From JAMLIN01 sp041676645 (GTDB lineage: Bacteria; Pseudomonadota; Gammaproteobacteria; Burkholderiales; Burkholderiaceae_E): a stretch of 14,330 bases of DNA. Position numbers and translations under genes: made by a program. This document shows positions 1-8,179 of the stretch, one piece after another. Location of the stretch: positions 1 to 14,330 of the forward strand of contig JBAYRO010000082.1 in NCBI GenBank assembly GCA_041676645.1, read 5' to 3'. Below the pieces are notes generated by a model. It did not search any database, was not told where the DNA came from, and saw only the letters and a list, made by a program, of their open reading frames with translations. Position 1 is the first letter of the stretch, and each line of letters opens with the position of its first letter.

Positions 1-1
1 C

Positions 2-316
2 ACCCGCCCGCCGATGCTGCGCGCCGCGCGCGATGTCGTCGCCCAGCGCTTCGGCGAGGAGACCGCCCTGCGCCTGACCGAACTGAATCCCTCGCTGGTC
101 CTTGCCGCGGATCTCGCGCACGACGCGATCGCGGATGCCACCACGGTCGTCGGTGGCGCCCAGCCGCGGCCCATGCCGCCGCCGTCGGCGATTCGCTCAG
201 GCTCGCCCATTGCGCCGCCGCCCGTGCCCGGCGCGGCCGGTATCCGGGGCGAAGCCCGCAGCGTGCCCGGGCGCGATGGCGCGCCCGAGCCGAACCTGCC
301 CCTGATGCGCTTCTAG
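2..316 (+). CDS. C-terminal fragment, probable CpsB/CapC-type tyrosine-protein phosphatase
   Basis: The reading frame is open from the left edge and ends at TAG 314-316, so only the last 104 residues are visible. The first ~45 residues (RPPMLRAARDVVAQRFGEE, then ..LRLTELNPSLVLAAD) resemble the C-terminal helices of the PHP-fold phosphatases (CpsB/CapC/YwqE) that dephosphorylate the tyrosine autokinase controlling capsule or exopolysaccharide export; in that family a 'GEE.A..L...NP..ll' segment closes the domain. None of the metal-binding histidines is in the window, so this rests on a short similarity from memory. The last ~55 residues are a Pro/Ala/Gly/Arg-rich, low-complexity tail beyond the usual end of the family. 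Polysaccharide genes from 9017 onward agree with the assignment. It could be another protein with a similar helical end. Confidence 0.45.
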   Translation, partial: TRPPMLRAARDVVAQRFGEETALRLTELNPSLVLAADLAHDAIADATTVVGGAQPRPMPPPSAIRSGSPIAPPPVPGAAGIRGEARSVPGRDGAPEPNLPLMRF

Positions 317-352
317 TCTTTCCCGCGAGATGCGTCATCGGCGCCAGAATGC

Positions 353-380
353 TTGACACGGGTCGGTGATTTCGTAAATA
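353..380 (+). promoter_or_regulatory. sigma70-type promoter of the TetR/beta-oxidation operon
   Basis: TTGACA at 353-358 is a perfect -35 box. It is followed after 16 bases by TAAATA at 375-380, a good -10 box. The start of transcription would fall near 386-388, about 60 bases before the regulator start codon. This is the best promoter match I see in the window and stands out against the GC-rich background. It lies in the only non-coding gap (317-447) upstream of the operon. The rest of that gap holds nothing I recognise besides the operators and the ribosome binding site. Confidence 0.7.
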
Positions 381-382
381 GT

Positions 383-413
383 ACGATCGTTCGATTAGCA
401 CGATCGTTCGATT
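383..413 (+). promoter_or_regulatory. twin direct-repeat operator, probably for the adjacent TetR regulator
   Basis: The 14-base unit ACGATCGTTCGATT occurs at 383-396 and again, identically, at 400-413, a 17-base period. Each unit contains the perfect palindrome ACGATCGT and the overlapping inverted repeat ATCG-TT-CGAT, the kind of dyad a dimeric TetR protein binds. The first copy covers the predicted transcription start and both lie just downstream of the -10 box, where a bound repressor would block initiation. Assignment to the TetR protein encoded 34 bases further on is inference from position. I saw no further copy of the 14-base unit elsewhere in the window. Confidence 0.65.
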
Positions 414-447
414 TTCCATCGACATCTCCCTGCGGAGGTTCTTTCGG

Positions 448-1113
448 ATGTCCCAGCGCGAGCAGCGCGTGCGCAAGGGTGAGCAGACCCGGGCGGCGAT
501 CATCGATACCGCCCTCGAGCAGGCCGCCGGCCAGGGCCTCGAGGGGCTCACCATCGGTTCGCTGGCCGAGCGCATGCGCATGTCCAAGAGCGGCGTCTTC
601 GCCCATTTCGGCTCGCGCGAGGATCTCCAGATCGCGGTGCTGAAGGAGTACGAGCGACGTTTCGCCGAGGACGTCCTCACCGCGAGCCTCGATGCGCCTC
701 GCGGCCTGGCGCGGCTCGCCGCCATGCTGGGGCGCTGGATCGAGCGGTCGACCCGCAAGGCGGAGCCCGGCTGCCTCTGGATATCGGGCGCCGCCGAATA
801 CGATGATCGTCCCGGCGCGGTGCGCGACGAGCTCGTCGCCATGGTCCGGTCCTGGAAGTCCGCCCTGTCGCGGGCGATCCAGCTCTCGATCGAGACCGGC
901 GAGCTGCGCGCCGACACCGATGTCTCCGAGATGGTCTTCGACATCTACGGCGTCATCCTCGTGCTGCACCATGATTCCCGCCTGCTCGCCAGCCCATCGG
1001 CGGGCGAGCGGGCTCGCCTCGCCATTGCCCGGGTCATCGATGCGCGCCGTCCCGGGCCACGTTCGGCCGCATCCACCGCCGATTCCCGCGCTGCCCACCG
1101 CAGCACCGCCTGA
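448..1113 (+). CDS. TetR/AcrR-family transcriptional regulator of the beta-oxidation operon
   Basis: A 221-residue protein with a typical TetR N-terminal DNA-binding domain. Helices begin at about residue 12 (TRAAIIDTALEQAAGQG) and the helix-turn-helix is TIGSLAERMRMSKSGVFAHF at about 35-54, followed by the usual 'S.EDL...vl' helix. The C-terminal part (about 75-200) is helical and variable, as expected for a ligand-binding and dimerisation domain. The last ~20 residues are Arg/Ala/Ser-rich and probably disordered. ATG 448 is preceded by GGAGG at 434-438. The gene is first in a same-strand series with four beta-oxidation genes, 51 bases ahead of the dehydrogenase. By analogy with TetR-type fatty-acid regulators (B. 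subtilis FadR, Pseudomonas PsrA) it probably represses this operon and responds to acyl-CoA. The family call is firm; the ligand is inferred. Confidence 0.88.
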   Translation: MSQREQRVRKGEQTRAAIIDTALEQAAGQGLEGLTIGSLAERMRMSKSGVFAHFGSREDLQIAVLKEYERRFAEDVLTASLDAPRGLARLAAMLGRWIERSTRKAEPGCLWISGAAEYDDRPGAVRDELVAMVRSWKSALSRAIQLSIETGELRADTDVSEMVFDIYGVILVLHHDSRLLASPSAGERARLAIARVIDARRPGPRSAASTADSRAAHRSTA

Positions 1114-1164
1114 GCCCCGCCCCGACCCCACAGCCGACCGAATCCCCATATCCACGGAGACGAC

Positions 1165-2952
1165 ATGCCCCAGTTCCAGGCTCCCCTACGCGACATGCAG
1201 TTCGTCCTGCACGAACTCCTCGATGTCGAGAAAGAGCTCGCGCAGCTTCCCGCACATGCCGAAGTCAATCGCGAGCTGCTCGACCAGGTCCTCGAGGAAG
1301 GCGGCAAATTCTGCAGCGAGATCCTCTTCCCGCTCAATCGCAGTGGCGACGAGGAAGGCTGCCGTCATGAGGGTGACGGGGTCGTGCGCACCCCCGCCGG
1401 CTTCAGGGAAGCCTGGGACCAGTTCCGCGAAGCCGGCTGGCCGACCCTGACCTGCGACCCCGAGTTCGGGGGCCAGGGCATGCCGGCGGTTGCGGGGCTC
1501 GCCATGCAGGAGATGCTCAATTCCGCCAACCAGGCCTGGGCCATGTATCCCGGCCTGACCCACGGCGCCTACGAGGCGCTGCTCGCCCACGGGACCGATG
1601 AGCAGAAGGCGACCTACCTGCCCAAGCTGGTGTCGGGTGAATGGACCGGGACCATGTGCCTGACCGAGGCCCACTGCGGCACCGACCTCGGCCTGCTGCG
1701 CAGCCGCGCCGAGCCCCGGGACGACGGCAGCTATCGCATCACCGGCAGCAAGATCTTCATCTCCTCGGGCGAGCACGACCTCGCCGGGAACATCGTCCAT
1801 CTCGTGCTCGCGCGCCTGCCCGACGCGCCCGAGGGCACGAAGGGAATCTCGCTGTTCATCGTGCCGAAGTTCCTCCCCGATGCCGACGGCAATCCCGGCG
1901 AGCGCAATGCCGTGGTGTGCACCCGCATCGAGGAGAAGATGGGCATCCACGCCAACGCCACCTGCGAGATGAGCTTCGAGAACGCGATCGGCACCCTCGT
2001 CGGCGAGCCCAACAAGGGCCTGAACGCGATGTTCGTGATGATGAACGCGGCGCGCATCGGGGTCGGCATGCAGTCGCTCGGCCTGATGGAAGTCGCCTAC
2101 CAGAATGCGGCGGCCTACGCGAAGGAACGCCTGCAGATGCGCTCGCTGTCGGGGGCGAAGGAGCCCGACCAGCCGGCCGACCCGATCATCGTCCATCCCG
2201 ATGTGCGCCGCATGCTGCTCACCCAGCGCGCCTGGATCGAGGGTTCGCGCGCCTTCGCGCTCTGGCTCGCGCTGCAGGCCGACATCGCGCATGCGCATCC
2301 CGACGAGGAACGCCGCGGCGAGGCCGAGGACACGCTCGCGCTGCTCACCCCGGTGGTCAAGGCCTTCCTCACCGACAACGGCTACCAGTCGGCGACGCTC
2401 GCCCAGCAGGTCTACGGCGGCCATGGCTACATCCGCGAATGGGGCATGGAGCAGTATGTGCGCGATGCCCGCATCAACATGATCTACGAAGGCACCAACG
2501 GCGTGCAGGCGCTCGACCTGATCGGCCGCAAGGTGCTGGGCGACGCCGGCGCGAAGCTGCGCCGCTTCGGACAGCTGGTTCGCGAGCTGATCGAGACCGA
2601 AGGCACGAACGAGGAGATGTCCGAGTTCATCGATCCGCTCGCGGATCTCGCCGGCAAGGTCGAGAAGTTCACGATGGAGATCGGCATGAAGGCGATGCAG
2701 AACGCCGACGAGGCCGGGGCGGCGTCGACCGATTACCTGCGGGTCATCGGCCACCTGGTGCTTGGTTATTTCTGGGCCCGCATGGCCAGGGTCGCGCTGG
2801 ACAAGCGCGACTCGGGCGATCGCTTCTACGAGGCCAAGCTGCATGTGGCGCGCTTCTATTTCGCCCGCCTGATGCCCGAGACCGCCGCCCTGATGCGCTC
2901 GGCGCGATCGGGGGCGGACAATCTCCTGGCGCTCGACGCCGAACTCTTCTGA
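1165..2952 (+). CDS. acyl-CoA dehydrogenase (long form, with C-terminal extension)
   Basis: This FAD enzyme makes the first oxidation of beta-oxidation, acyl-CoA to trans-2-enoyl-CoA, and passes electrons to electron-transfer flavoprotein. The 595 residues match the ~600-residue subfamily (P. aeruginosa PA0506/PA0508 FadE type) rather than the ~380-residue short-chain enzymes. The order is a short N-terminal cap (about 1-40), the helical N-domain, the middle beta domain with the FAD/substrate signature CLTEAHCGTDLG (165-176), the C-terminal helical domain and an extra ~130-residue C-terminal domain. The catalytic base should be Glu442 in MIYEGTNGVQALD, the same place as the medium-chain enzyme glutamate. 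ATG 1165 follows GGAG at 1156-1159. The stop is 26 bases before the next gene, so the two are co-transcribed. Chain-length preference cannot be read from the sequence; long or medium chains are usual for this subfamily. Confidence 0.93.
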   Translation: MPQFQAPLRDMQFVLHELLDVEKELAQLPAHAEVNRELLDQVLEEGGKFCSEILFPLNRSGDEEGCRHEGDGVVRTPAGFREAWDQFREAGWPTLTCDPEFGGQGMPAVAGLAMQEMLNSANQAWAMYPGLTHGAYEALLAHGTDEQKATYLPKLVSGEWTGTMCLTEAHCGTDLGLLRSRAEPRDDGSYRITGSKIFISSGEHDLAGNIVHLVLARLPDAPEGTKGISLFIVPKFLPDADGNPGERNAVVCTRIEEKMGIHANATCEMSFENAIGTLVGEPNKGLNAMFVMMNAARIGVGMQSLGLMEVAYQNAAAYAKERLQMRSLSGAKEPDQPADPIIVHPDVRRMLLTQRAWIEGSRAFALWLALQADIAHAHPDEERRGEAEDTLALLTPVVKAFLTDNGYQSATLAQQVYGGHGYIREWGMEQYVRDARINMIYEGTNGVQALDLIGRKVLGDAGAKLRRFGQLVRELIETEGTNEEMSEFIDPLADLAGKVEKFTMEIGMKAMQNADEAGAASTDYLRVIGHLVLGYFWARMARVALDKRDSGDRFYEAKLHVARFYFARLMPETAALMRSARSGADNLLALDAELF

Positions 2953-2978
2953 TCCCACCCATCGAACAGGAGGACTCC

Positions 2979-5387
2979 GTGTCCAATCCGATCATCAGGA
3001 AAGTCGCGGTGCTCGGCGCCGGCGTGATGGGCGCGCAGATCGCGGCGCATCTCGCCAGCGCGCGCGTCGAAGTGCTGCTCTACGACCTGCCCGCGAAAGG
3101 GGACTCGCCCAATGCCACCGTCGACCGCGCGATCGCCGGCCTGCGCAAGCTCAAGCCCGCACCGCTCGCGCATCCGGATATCGCCGACTGGATCGTGGCG
3201 GCCAACTACGACGACGATCTCGAGAAGCTCGCCGGCTGCGACCTGGTGATCGAGGCGATCGCCGAGCGCATGGACTGGAAGCATGCGCTCTACGAGAAGG
3301 TCTCTCCCCACCTGGCGGCCGACGCGGTATTCGCGACCAATACCTCCGGCCTGTCGATCGGCGAACTCTCGCAGGGCTTCGACGCCGACTTGCGCAAGCG
3401 CTTCTGCGGCGTGCATTTCTTCAATCCGCCGCGCTACATGCACCTCGTCGAGCTGATCCCGACCACGGATACCGATCCGGCCATCGTCGACCGGCTCGAG
3501 AGCTTCCTCACGACGGTTCTCGGCAAGGGCTGCATCCGGGCGAAGGACACGCCGAACTTCATCGCCAACCGGGTCGGCATCTTCAGCATGCTGGCGACGA
3601 TCCACGAGGCCGGGAAGTTCGGCCTGTCCTACGACGTCGTCGACGACCTGACCGGCACGAAGCTGGGTCGCGCGAAGTCCGGCACCTTCCGCACCGCGGA
3701 CGTGGTGGGCATCGATACGCTCGCGCATGTCATCCGGACCATGGAGGACAATCTCGCCGACGATCCGTTCGCGGCCGTCTACCGGACGCCGGAGGTGGTC
3801 GCGAAGCTGGTTGAGCAAGGCGCGCTCGGCCAGAAGAGCGGCGCCGGCTTCTATCGCAAGGAAGGCAGGAACATCCTGCGGCTCGACCCGGCGAAGGGCG
3901 AATACGTCCCCGCCGGCGGCAAGGCCGACGACACCGTTGCCCGCATCCTCAAGAAGAAGACCTGGGGCGAGCGGCTCGCCCTGCTGCGCGAATCGAAGAA
4001 CCCGCAGGCGAAGTTCGTCTGGGCGGTGCTTCGCGACGCCATGCACTACGCGGCCACGAAGCTCGAGGAGATCGCCGACAACGCCCGCGATCTCGACCTC
4101 GCGATGCGCTTCGGCTTCGGCCAGCAGCAGGGGCCGTTCGAGGTCTGGCAGCAGGCCGGCTGGCAGCAGGTCGCGCAATGGATCCGCGAGGACATCGCCG
4201 CCGGCGAGGCGATAGCGCCGGTGGAACTGCCGGCCTGGGTGTTCGAGGGCCCGGTGGCGGAGCGCGGCGGGGTGCACCAGCCCGAGGGCTCCTGGTCGGC
4301 CTCGCGCGGCGAATTCGTGCCGCCGCGGGAATTGCCGGTCTATCGCCGCCAGCTGTTCCGGGCGAGCGTGGCCGGCGCCGATGCGCGCAGCGGCCACAGC
4401 GCCGGCACCACCGTCTTCGAGGACGAGTCGATCCGCCTCTGGACGCTCGACGAACCCGGCCTGGACGAAGTCCTCATCGCTTCGATCCGCACCAAGGTCC
4501 ACGCCATCGGTCCCGGTGTCGTCGACGGCCTGCTCAAGGCCGTCGACATCGCCGAGGAGCGCTGCAAGGGCCTGGTGATCTGGTCGCCCGACGATCCCTT
4601 CTCGGTGGGCGCCGACCTGCAGGCGATGCTGCCCGTGTTCATGAGCGGCGGCGCCAAGGCGATCGGACCGATCGAGGAGAAGCTCCAGCAGGCGATGATG
4701 CGGCTGCGCTATGCGCAGGTGCCGACGGTGGCGGCGGTCTCCGGCATGGCCCTGGGCGGCGGCTGCGAACTCGCGATCCACTGCGCCCGCCGGGTGGCCA
4801 GCCTCGAGAGCTACATCGGCTTGGTCGAGGTCGGGGTCGGCCTGATTCCCGGCGCGGGGGGGCTTGCCTACGGCGCCCGGCGCGCGTCCGAGGAGCAGCA
4901 GGCGGCGCCCGATGCCTACCTGCTCGACTTCCTCAAGAAGTACCTGATGGCGGCGGCCACGGCGCAGGTCGCCACCTCGGCGATCGAGGCGCGTCGCATC
5001 GGCTACCTGCTCGAGTCGGATCCGGTGGTGTTCAATCCGCACGAGCTGCTGTACGTGGCGCTGCGCGAGGCGCGTGCGATGCACGAAGCCGGTTATCGTC
5101 CGCCGCGGCGGGCGCGCATCCGGGTGGCCGGGCGCAGCGGCACCGCGACGATCATGGCGCAACTCGTCAACATGCGCGACGGCGGCTTCATCTCGGCGCA
5201 CGACTTCCACCTCGGACAGACCATCGCGGGGATCATGTGCGGCGGCGACGTCGAGGCCGGCTCGATCGTCGACGAAGCCTGGCTGCTGCGCCTCGAGCGC
5301 GAGGCCTTCGTCGGCCTGATCGAGCACCCCAAGACCCAGGAACGCATCATGAGCATGATGCAGACCGGCAAACCGGCGCGCAACTGA
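2979..5387 (+). CDS. 3-hydroxyacyl-CoA dehydrogenase/enoyl-CoA hydratase fusion (FadN-type)
   Basis: A bifunctional enzyme for the hydration and NAD-linked oxidation steps of beta-oxidation, 802 residues from GTG 2979. That start follows a perfect AGGAGG at 2968-2973; the frame is open further upstream only inside the preceding gene. The dehydrogenase comes first: Rossmann motif GAGVMG (13-18), catalytic-region GVHFFNPP with His146, DTPNFIANRVG, then C-terminal dehydrogenase domains to about 440. The crotonase part (about 477-700) has ALGGGCELA with Glu597 and GLVEVGVGLIPGAGG with Glu617. These two glutamates are 20 apart, as in rat hydratase (144/164), so it should be an active hydratase. 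A ~100-residue helical tail follows. The domain order is the reverse of E. coli FadB and matches B. subtilis FadN (~790 residues). It lies between the dehydrogenase and thiolase genes, 20 bases before the latter. Confidence 0.92.
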   Translation: MSNPIIRKVAVLGAGVMGAQIAAHLASARVEVLLYDLPAKGDSPNATVDRAIAGLRKLKPAPLAHPDIADWIVAANYDDDLEKLAGCDLVIEAIAERMDWKHALYEKVSPHLAADAVFATNTSGLSIGELSQGFDADLRKRFCGVHFFNPPRYMHLVELIPTTDTDPAIVDRLESFLTTVLGKGCIRAKDTPNFIANRVGIFSMLATIHEAGKFGLSYDVVDDLTGTKLGRAKSGTFRTADVVGIDTLAHVIRTMEDNLADDPFAAVYRTPEVVAKLVEQGALGQKSGAGFYRKEGRNILRLDPAKGEYVPAGGKADDTVARILKKKTWGERLALLRESKNPQAKFVWAVLRDAMHYAATKLEEIADNARDLDLAMRFGFGQQQGPFEVWQQAGWQQVAQWIREDIAAGEAIAPVELPAWVFEGPVAERGGVHQPEGSWSASRGEFVPPRELPVYRRQLFRASVAGADARSGHSAGTTVFEDESIRLWTLDEPGLDEVLIASIRTKVHAIGPGVVDGLLKAVDIAEERCKGLVIWSPDDPFSVGADLQAMLPVFMSGGAKAIGPIEEKLQQAMMRLRYAQVPTVAAVSGMALGGGCELAIHCARRVASLESYIGLVEVGVGLIPGAGGLAYGARRASEEQQAAPDAYLLDFLKKYLMAAATAQVATSAIEARRIGYLLESDPVVFNPHELLYVALREARAMHEAGYRPPRRARIRVAGRSGTATIMAQLVNMRDGGFISAHDFHLGQTIAGIMCGGDVEAGSIVDEAWLLRLEREAFVGLIEHPKTQERIMSMMQTGKPARN

Positions 5388-5407
5388 GCGCCAGCGGAGG
5401 AACATCC

Positions 5408-6637
<1,230 letters not shown>

Positions 6638-6678
6638 TCGGCTCCGCCTCCGCGCGGACCGGAGTTGCAGGACGCAGT

Positions 6679-6703
6679 GGGCGGCATGTTGCCGCCCGTT
6701 TTC
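6679..6703 (+). terminator. short hairpin with T-tract between thiolase and isomerase genes
   Basis: GGGCGGCA (6679-6686) and TGCCGCCC (6690-6697) form a perfect 8-base-pair stem with a 3-base loop, followed by GTTTTC. This is the shape of an intrinsic terminator, but the T-tract is short. It lies in the 86-base gap between the thiolase stop and the next start codon, and ends 20 bases before that start. It probably reduces read-through into the last gene rather than ending the operon completely. Confidence 0.5.
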
Positions 6704-6723
6704 ACGATGACACAGGAGACGGG

Positions 6724-7485
6724 ATGACGATCCGCATCGAGAGCCGCGACGGGGTGCTGAGCCTGGGGTTCGACCGACCCGAGCGCAAGAACGCGATCAC
6801 CGCCGCGATGTACGCCCAGCTTGCCGACGGGCTGGCGCAGGCGGCGAGCGATGATTCGCTGCGCGTGGTCCTGATCCACGGCGACGAGAACGTCTTCACC
6901 GCCGGCAACGACCTGGCGGACTTCCGGGACAATCCACCCAGTGGCACCGATACGCCGGTGCAGCGTTTCCTGCAGGGCCTGCTCGAGCTCGACAAGCCGC
7001 TCATCGCGGCGGTCTGCGGCCACGCCGTCGGCGTGGGAACCACCATGCTCCTGCACTGCGACCTGGTCTACGCTGGCGACAACGCGAAGTTCGCCACCCC
7101 CTTCGTCAACCTCGGGCTCTGCCCCGAGGCGGCATCGAGCCTGCTCCTGCCGCGGCTCGCGGGCCATACCCGGGCGGCCGAGGCGCTGCTCTTCGGCGAG
7201 CCTTTCGGCGCCGCCGACGCGCTTGCGATGGGCCTGGCCAACGAGATGCTGCCGGCCGCGGAGACCATCGCCCGCGCCCGCGAACGGGCGGGCGCCCTGG
7301 CCACGCGGCCGCTCGCTTCCCTGGTCGCCACCAAGCGGCTGATGCGCGCGCCCGTGCGGCAGGCCTGCGCGGACGCGATGGCGGCCGAAGGCGAGCAGTT
7401 CCGACGCATGCTGCACGAGCCGGCCGCGCGCGAGGCCTTCGCGGCATTCATGGAGAAGCGCAAGCCCGACTTCAGCCGCCTCTGA
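6724..7485 (+). CDS. crotonase-family enoyl-CoA isomerase-like protein (hydratase/isomerase)
   Basis: A 253-residue crotonase-fold protein. ATG 6724 follows AGGAG at 6714-6718; the longer upstream frame overlaps the thiolase gene and is spurious. Oxyanion-hole segments are FTAGNDLADF (about 58-67) and GHAVGVG (99-105). Neither hydratase glutamate is kept: the Glu144-equivalent position is Thr107 and the Glu164-equivalent is Phe127. Instead FATPFVNLGLCPEAASS (123-139) matches the layout of delta3,delta2-enoyl-CoA isomerases (human ECI2, yeast Eci1), whose catalytic acid is the later glutamate, here Glu135. I therefore infer that it shifts 3-enoyl to 2-enoyl double bonds during degradation of unsaturated fatty acids, although automatic annotation would probably say enoyl-CoA hydratase. 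It is the last gene of the beta-oxidation run and faces yaeQ tail to tail. Confidence 0.85.
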   Translation: MTIRIESRDGVLSLGFDRPERKNAITAAMYAQLADGLAQAASDDSLRVVLIHGDENVFTAGNDLADFRDNPPSGTDTPVQRFLQGLLELDKPLIAAVCGHAVGVGTTMLLHCDLVYAGDNAKFATPFVNLGLCPEAASSLLLPRLAGHTRAAEALLFGEPFGAADALAMGLANEMLPAAETIARARERAGALATRPLASLVATKRLMRAPVRQACADAMAAEGEQFRRMLHEPAAREAFAAFMEKRKPDFSRL

Positions 7486-7531
7486 TCGAATGCGACCCGT
7501 ATGAGCCGGGCCTGGCGCCGACGCGCCGCGG

Positions 7532-8077
7532 TCAGGCGCTCGCATCCTTGCGCACGAGCGGCTCGATCGACACCGAGCCGGCCTCGCTGCCGATCCACCA
7601 CAGGCCTTCGCTCGCGTTGGCCTGTATCCGCATCGTGCGTCGGGCAAGGGCGGCGAGCTCCAGGGTGGCGGCCACCGGCAGTTCCACGACAGCGAGGCGA
7701 TCGAGCCGTTCGAGGGCTTCGCCGTGCTGGCGCCACCACAGCGCCGCGTTGCGGCCGTAGCTGAGCGCGACCACCCGGGCGGCGCGTCCACAGGCGCGCC
7801 GCAGCCGGCGTTCATCGGGCAGGCCGACCTCGATCCAGAGTTCTATCGCGCCGGTATCGTCGCGCAGCCAGAGATCGGGCTCATCGACGTCGGACAGCCC
7901 GGCGCCGAAGCCGAGCGCCGGGTCGGCATGCATCGCGAAGGCCAGCAATCGGACCATCATGCGCTCCTCGGTTTCCGAGGGATGGCGTGCCAGCGTCAAC
8001 GCATGGTCGTGGTAATAGCCGCGGTCGATGTCGGCGATCGCGAGCTCGATCCGGTGGATGGTGGATTTCAGGGCCAT
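7532..8077 (-). CDS. yaeQ: YaeQ family protein
   Basis: The 181 residues from the ATG at 8077-8075 match E. coli YaeQ in length and in conserved segments: MALKSTIH at the N-terminus, LTLARHPSETEERMMVRLLA (about 24-43), DEPDLWLRDD, IELWIEVGLPDERR and RTMRIQ. YaeQ has a compact fold related to PD-(D/E)XK nucleases, with the acidic residues and E-x-G in these segments. Its role is unsettled; the E. coli protein was reported to compensate for loss of RfaH, a transcription elongation protein. An upstream GTG at 8116 could add 13 residues, but the conserved MALK start argues against it. No strong ribosome binding site precedes the ATG. The gene is convergent with the isomerase (46-base gap) and divergent from the next gene. 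Confidence 0.93.
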   Translation of the reverse strand: MALKSTIHRIELAIADIDRGYYHDHALTLARHPSETEERMMVRLLAFAMHADPALGFGAGLSDVDEPDLWLRDDTGAIELWIEVGLPDERRLRRACGRAARVVALSYGRNAALWWRQHGEALERLDRLAVVELPVAATLELAALARRTMRIQANASEGLWWIGSEAGSVSIEPLVRKDASA

Positions 8078-8086
8078 GGGCGGTAC

Positions 8087-8114
8087 TTCGTCACGAAGGC
8101 GGGGAGAGTCTCCC
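8087..8114. repeat. two compact inverted repeats in the yaeQ/oxidoreductase divergent gap
   Basis: TTCGT-C-ACGAA (8087-8097) and GGGAGA-G-TCTCCC (8102-8114) are two perfect short dyads 4 bases apart, just upstream of the yaeQ start and 65 or more bases upstream of the plus-strand gene at 8180. They may be a regulator site or part of the yaeQ leader RNA. I could not identify clear -35/-10 boxes on either strand in 8078-8179. Confidence 0.3.
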
Positions 8115-8179
8115 ACAGTCGGGCGCCATGCGTGGCATCATCAGGCGCTGCTTCCAGTAGTTCCGGATTCCGTTCGACC

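Noticed and set aside
1186..2958. Long minus-strand open frame (590 codons) opposite the acyl-CoA dehydrogenase
   Set aside because: A mirror frame typical of GC-rich coding DNA; its product is His/Arg/Gly-rich with no family resemblance, while the plus strand encodes a clear enzyme.
1641..2978. Upstream extension of the bifunctional enzyme frame, suggesting a giant protein
   Set aside because: This part lies entirely within the dehydrogenase gene in another frame, is Arg-rich, and GTG 2979 has a perfect ribosome binding site and the expected Rossmann start.
2856..5405. 849-codon minus-strand open frame opposite the bifunctional enzyme
   Set aside because: Same GC-rich mirror effect; composition is Arg/Asp/His/Gly-rich and no motif is recognisable.
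7486..7531. Terminator in the gap between the isomerase-like gene and yaeQ
   Set aside because: Only a 5-base-pair stem (GCCTG/CAGGC) without a T-tract was seen, too weak to call.
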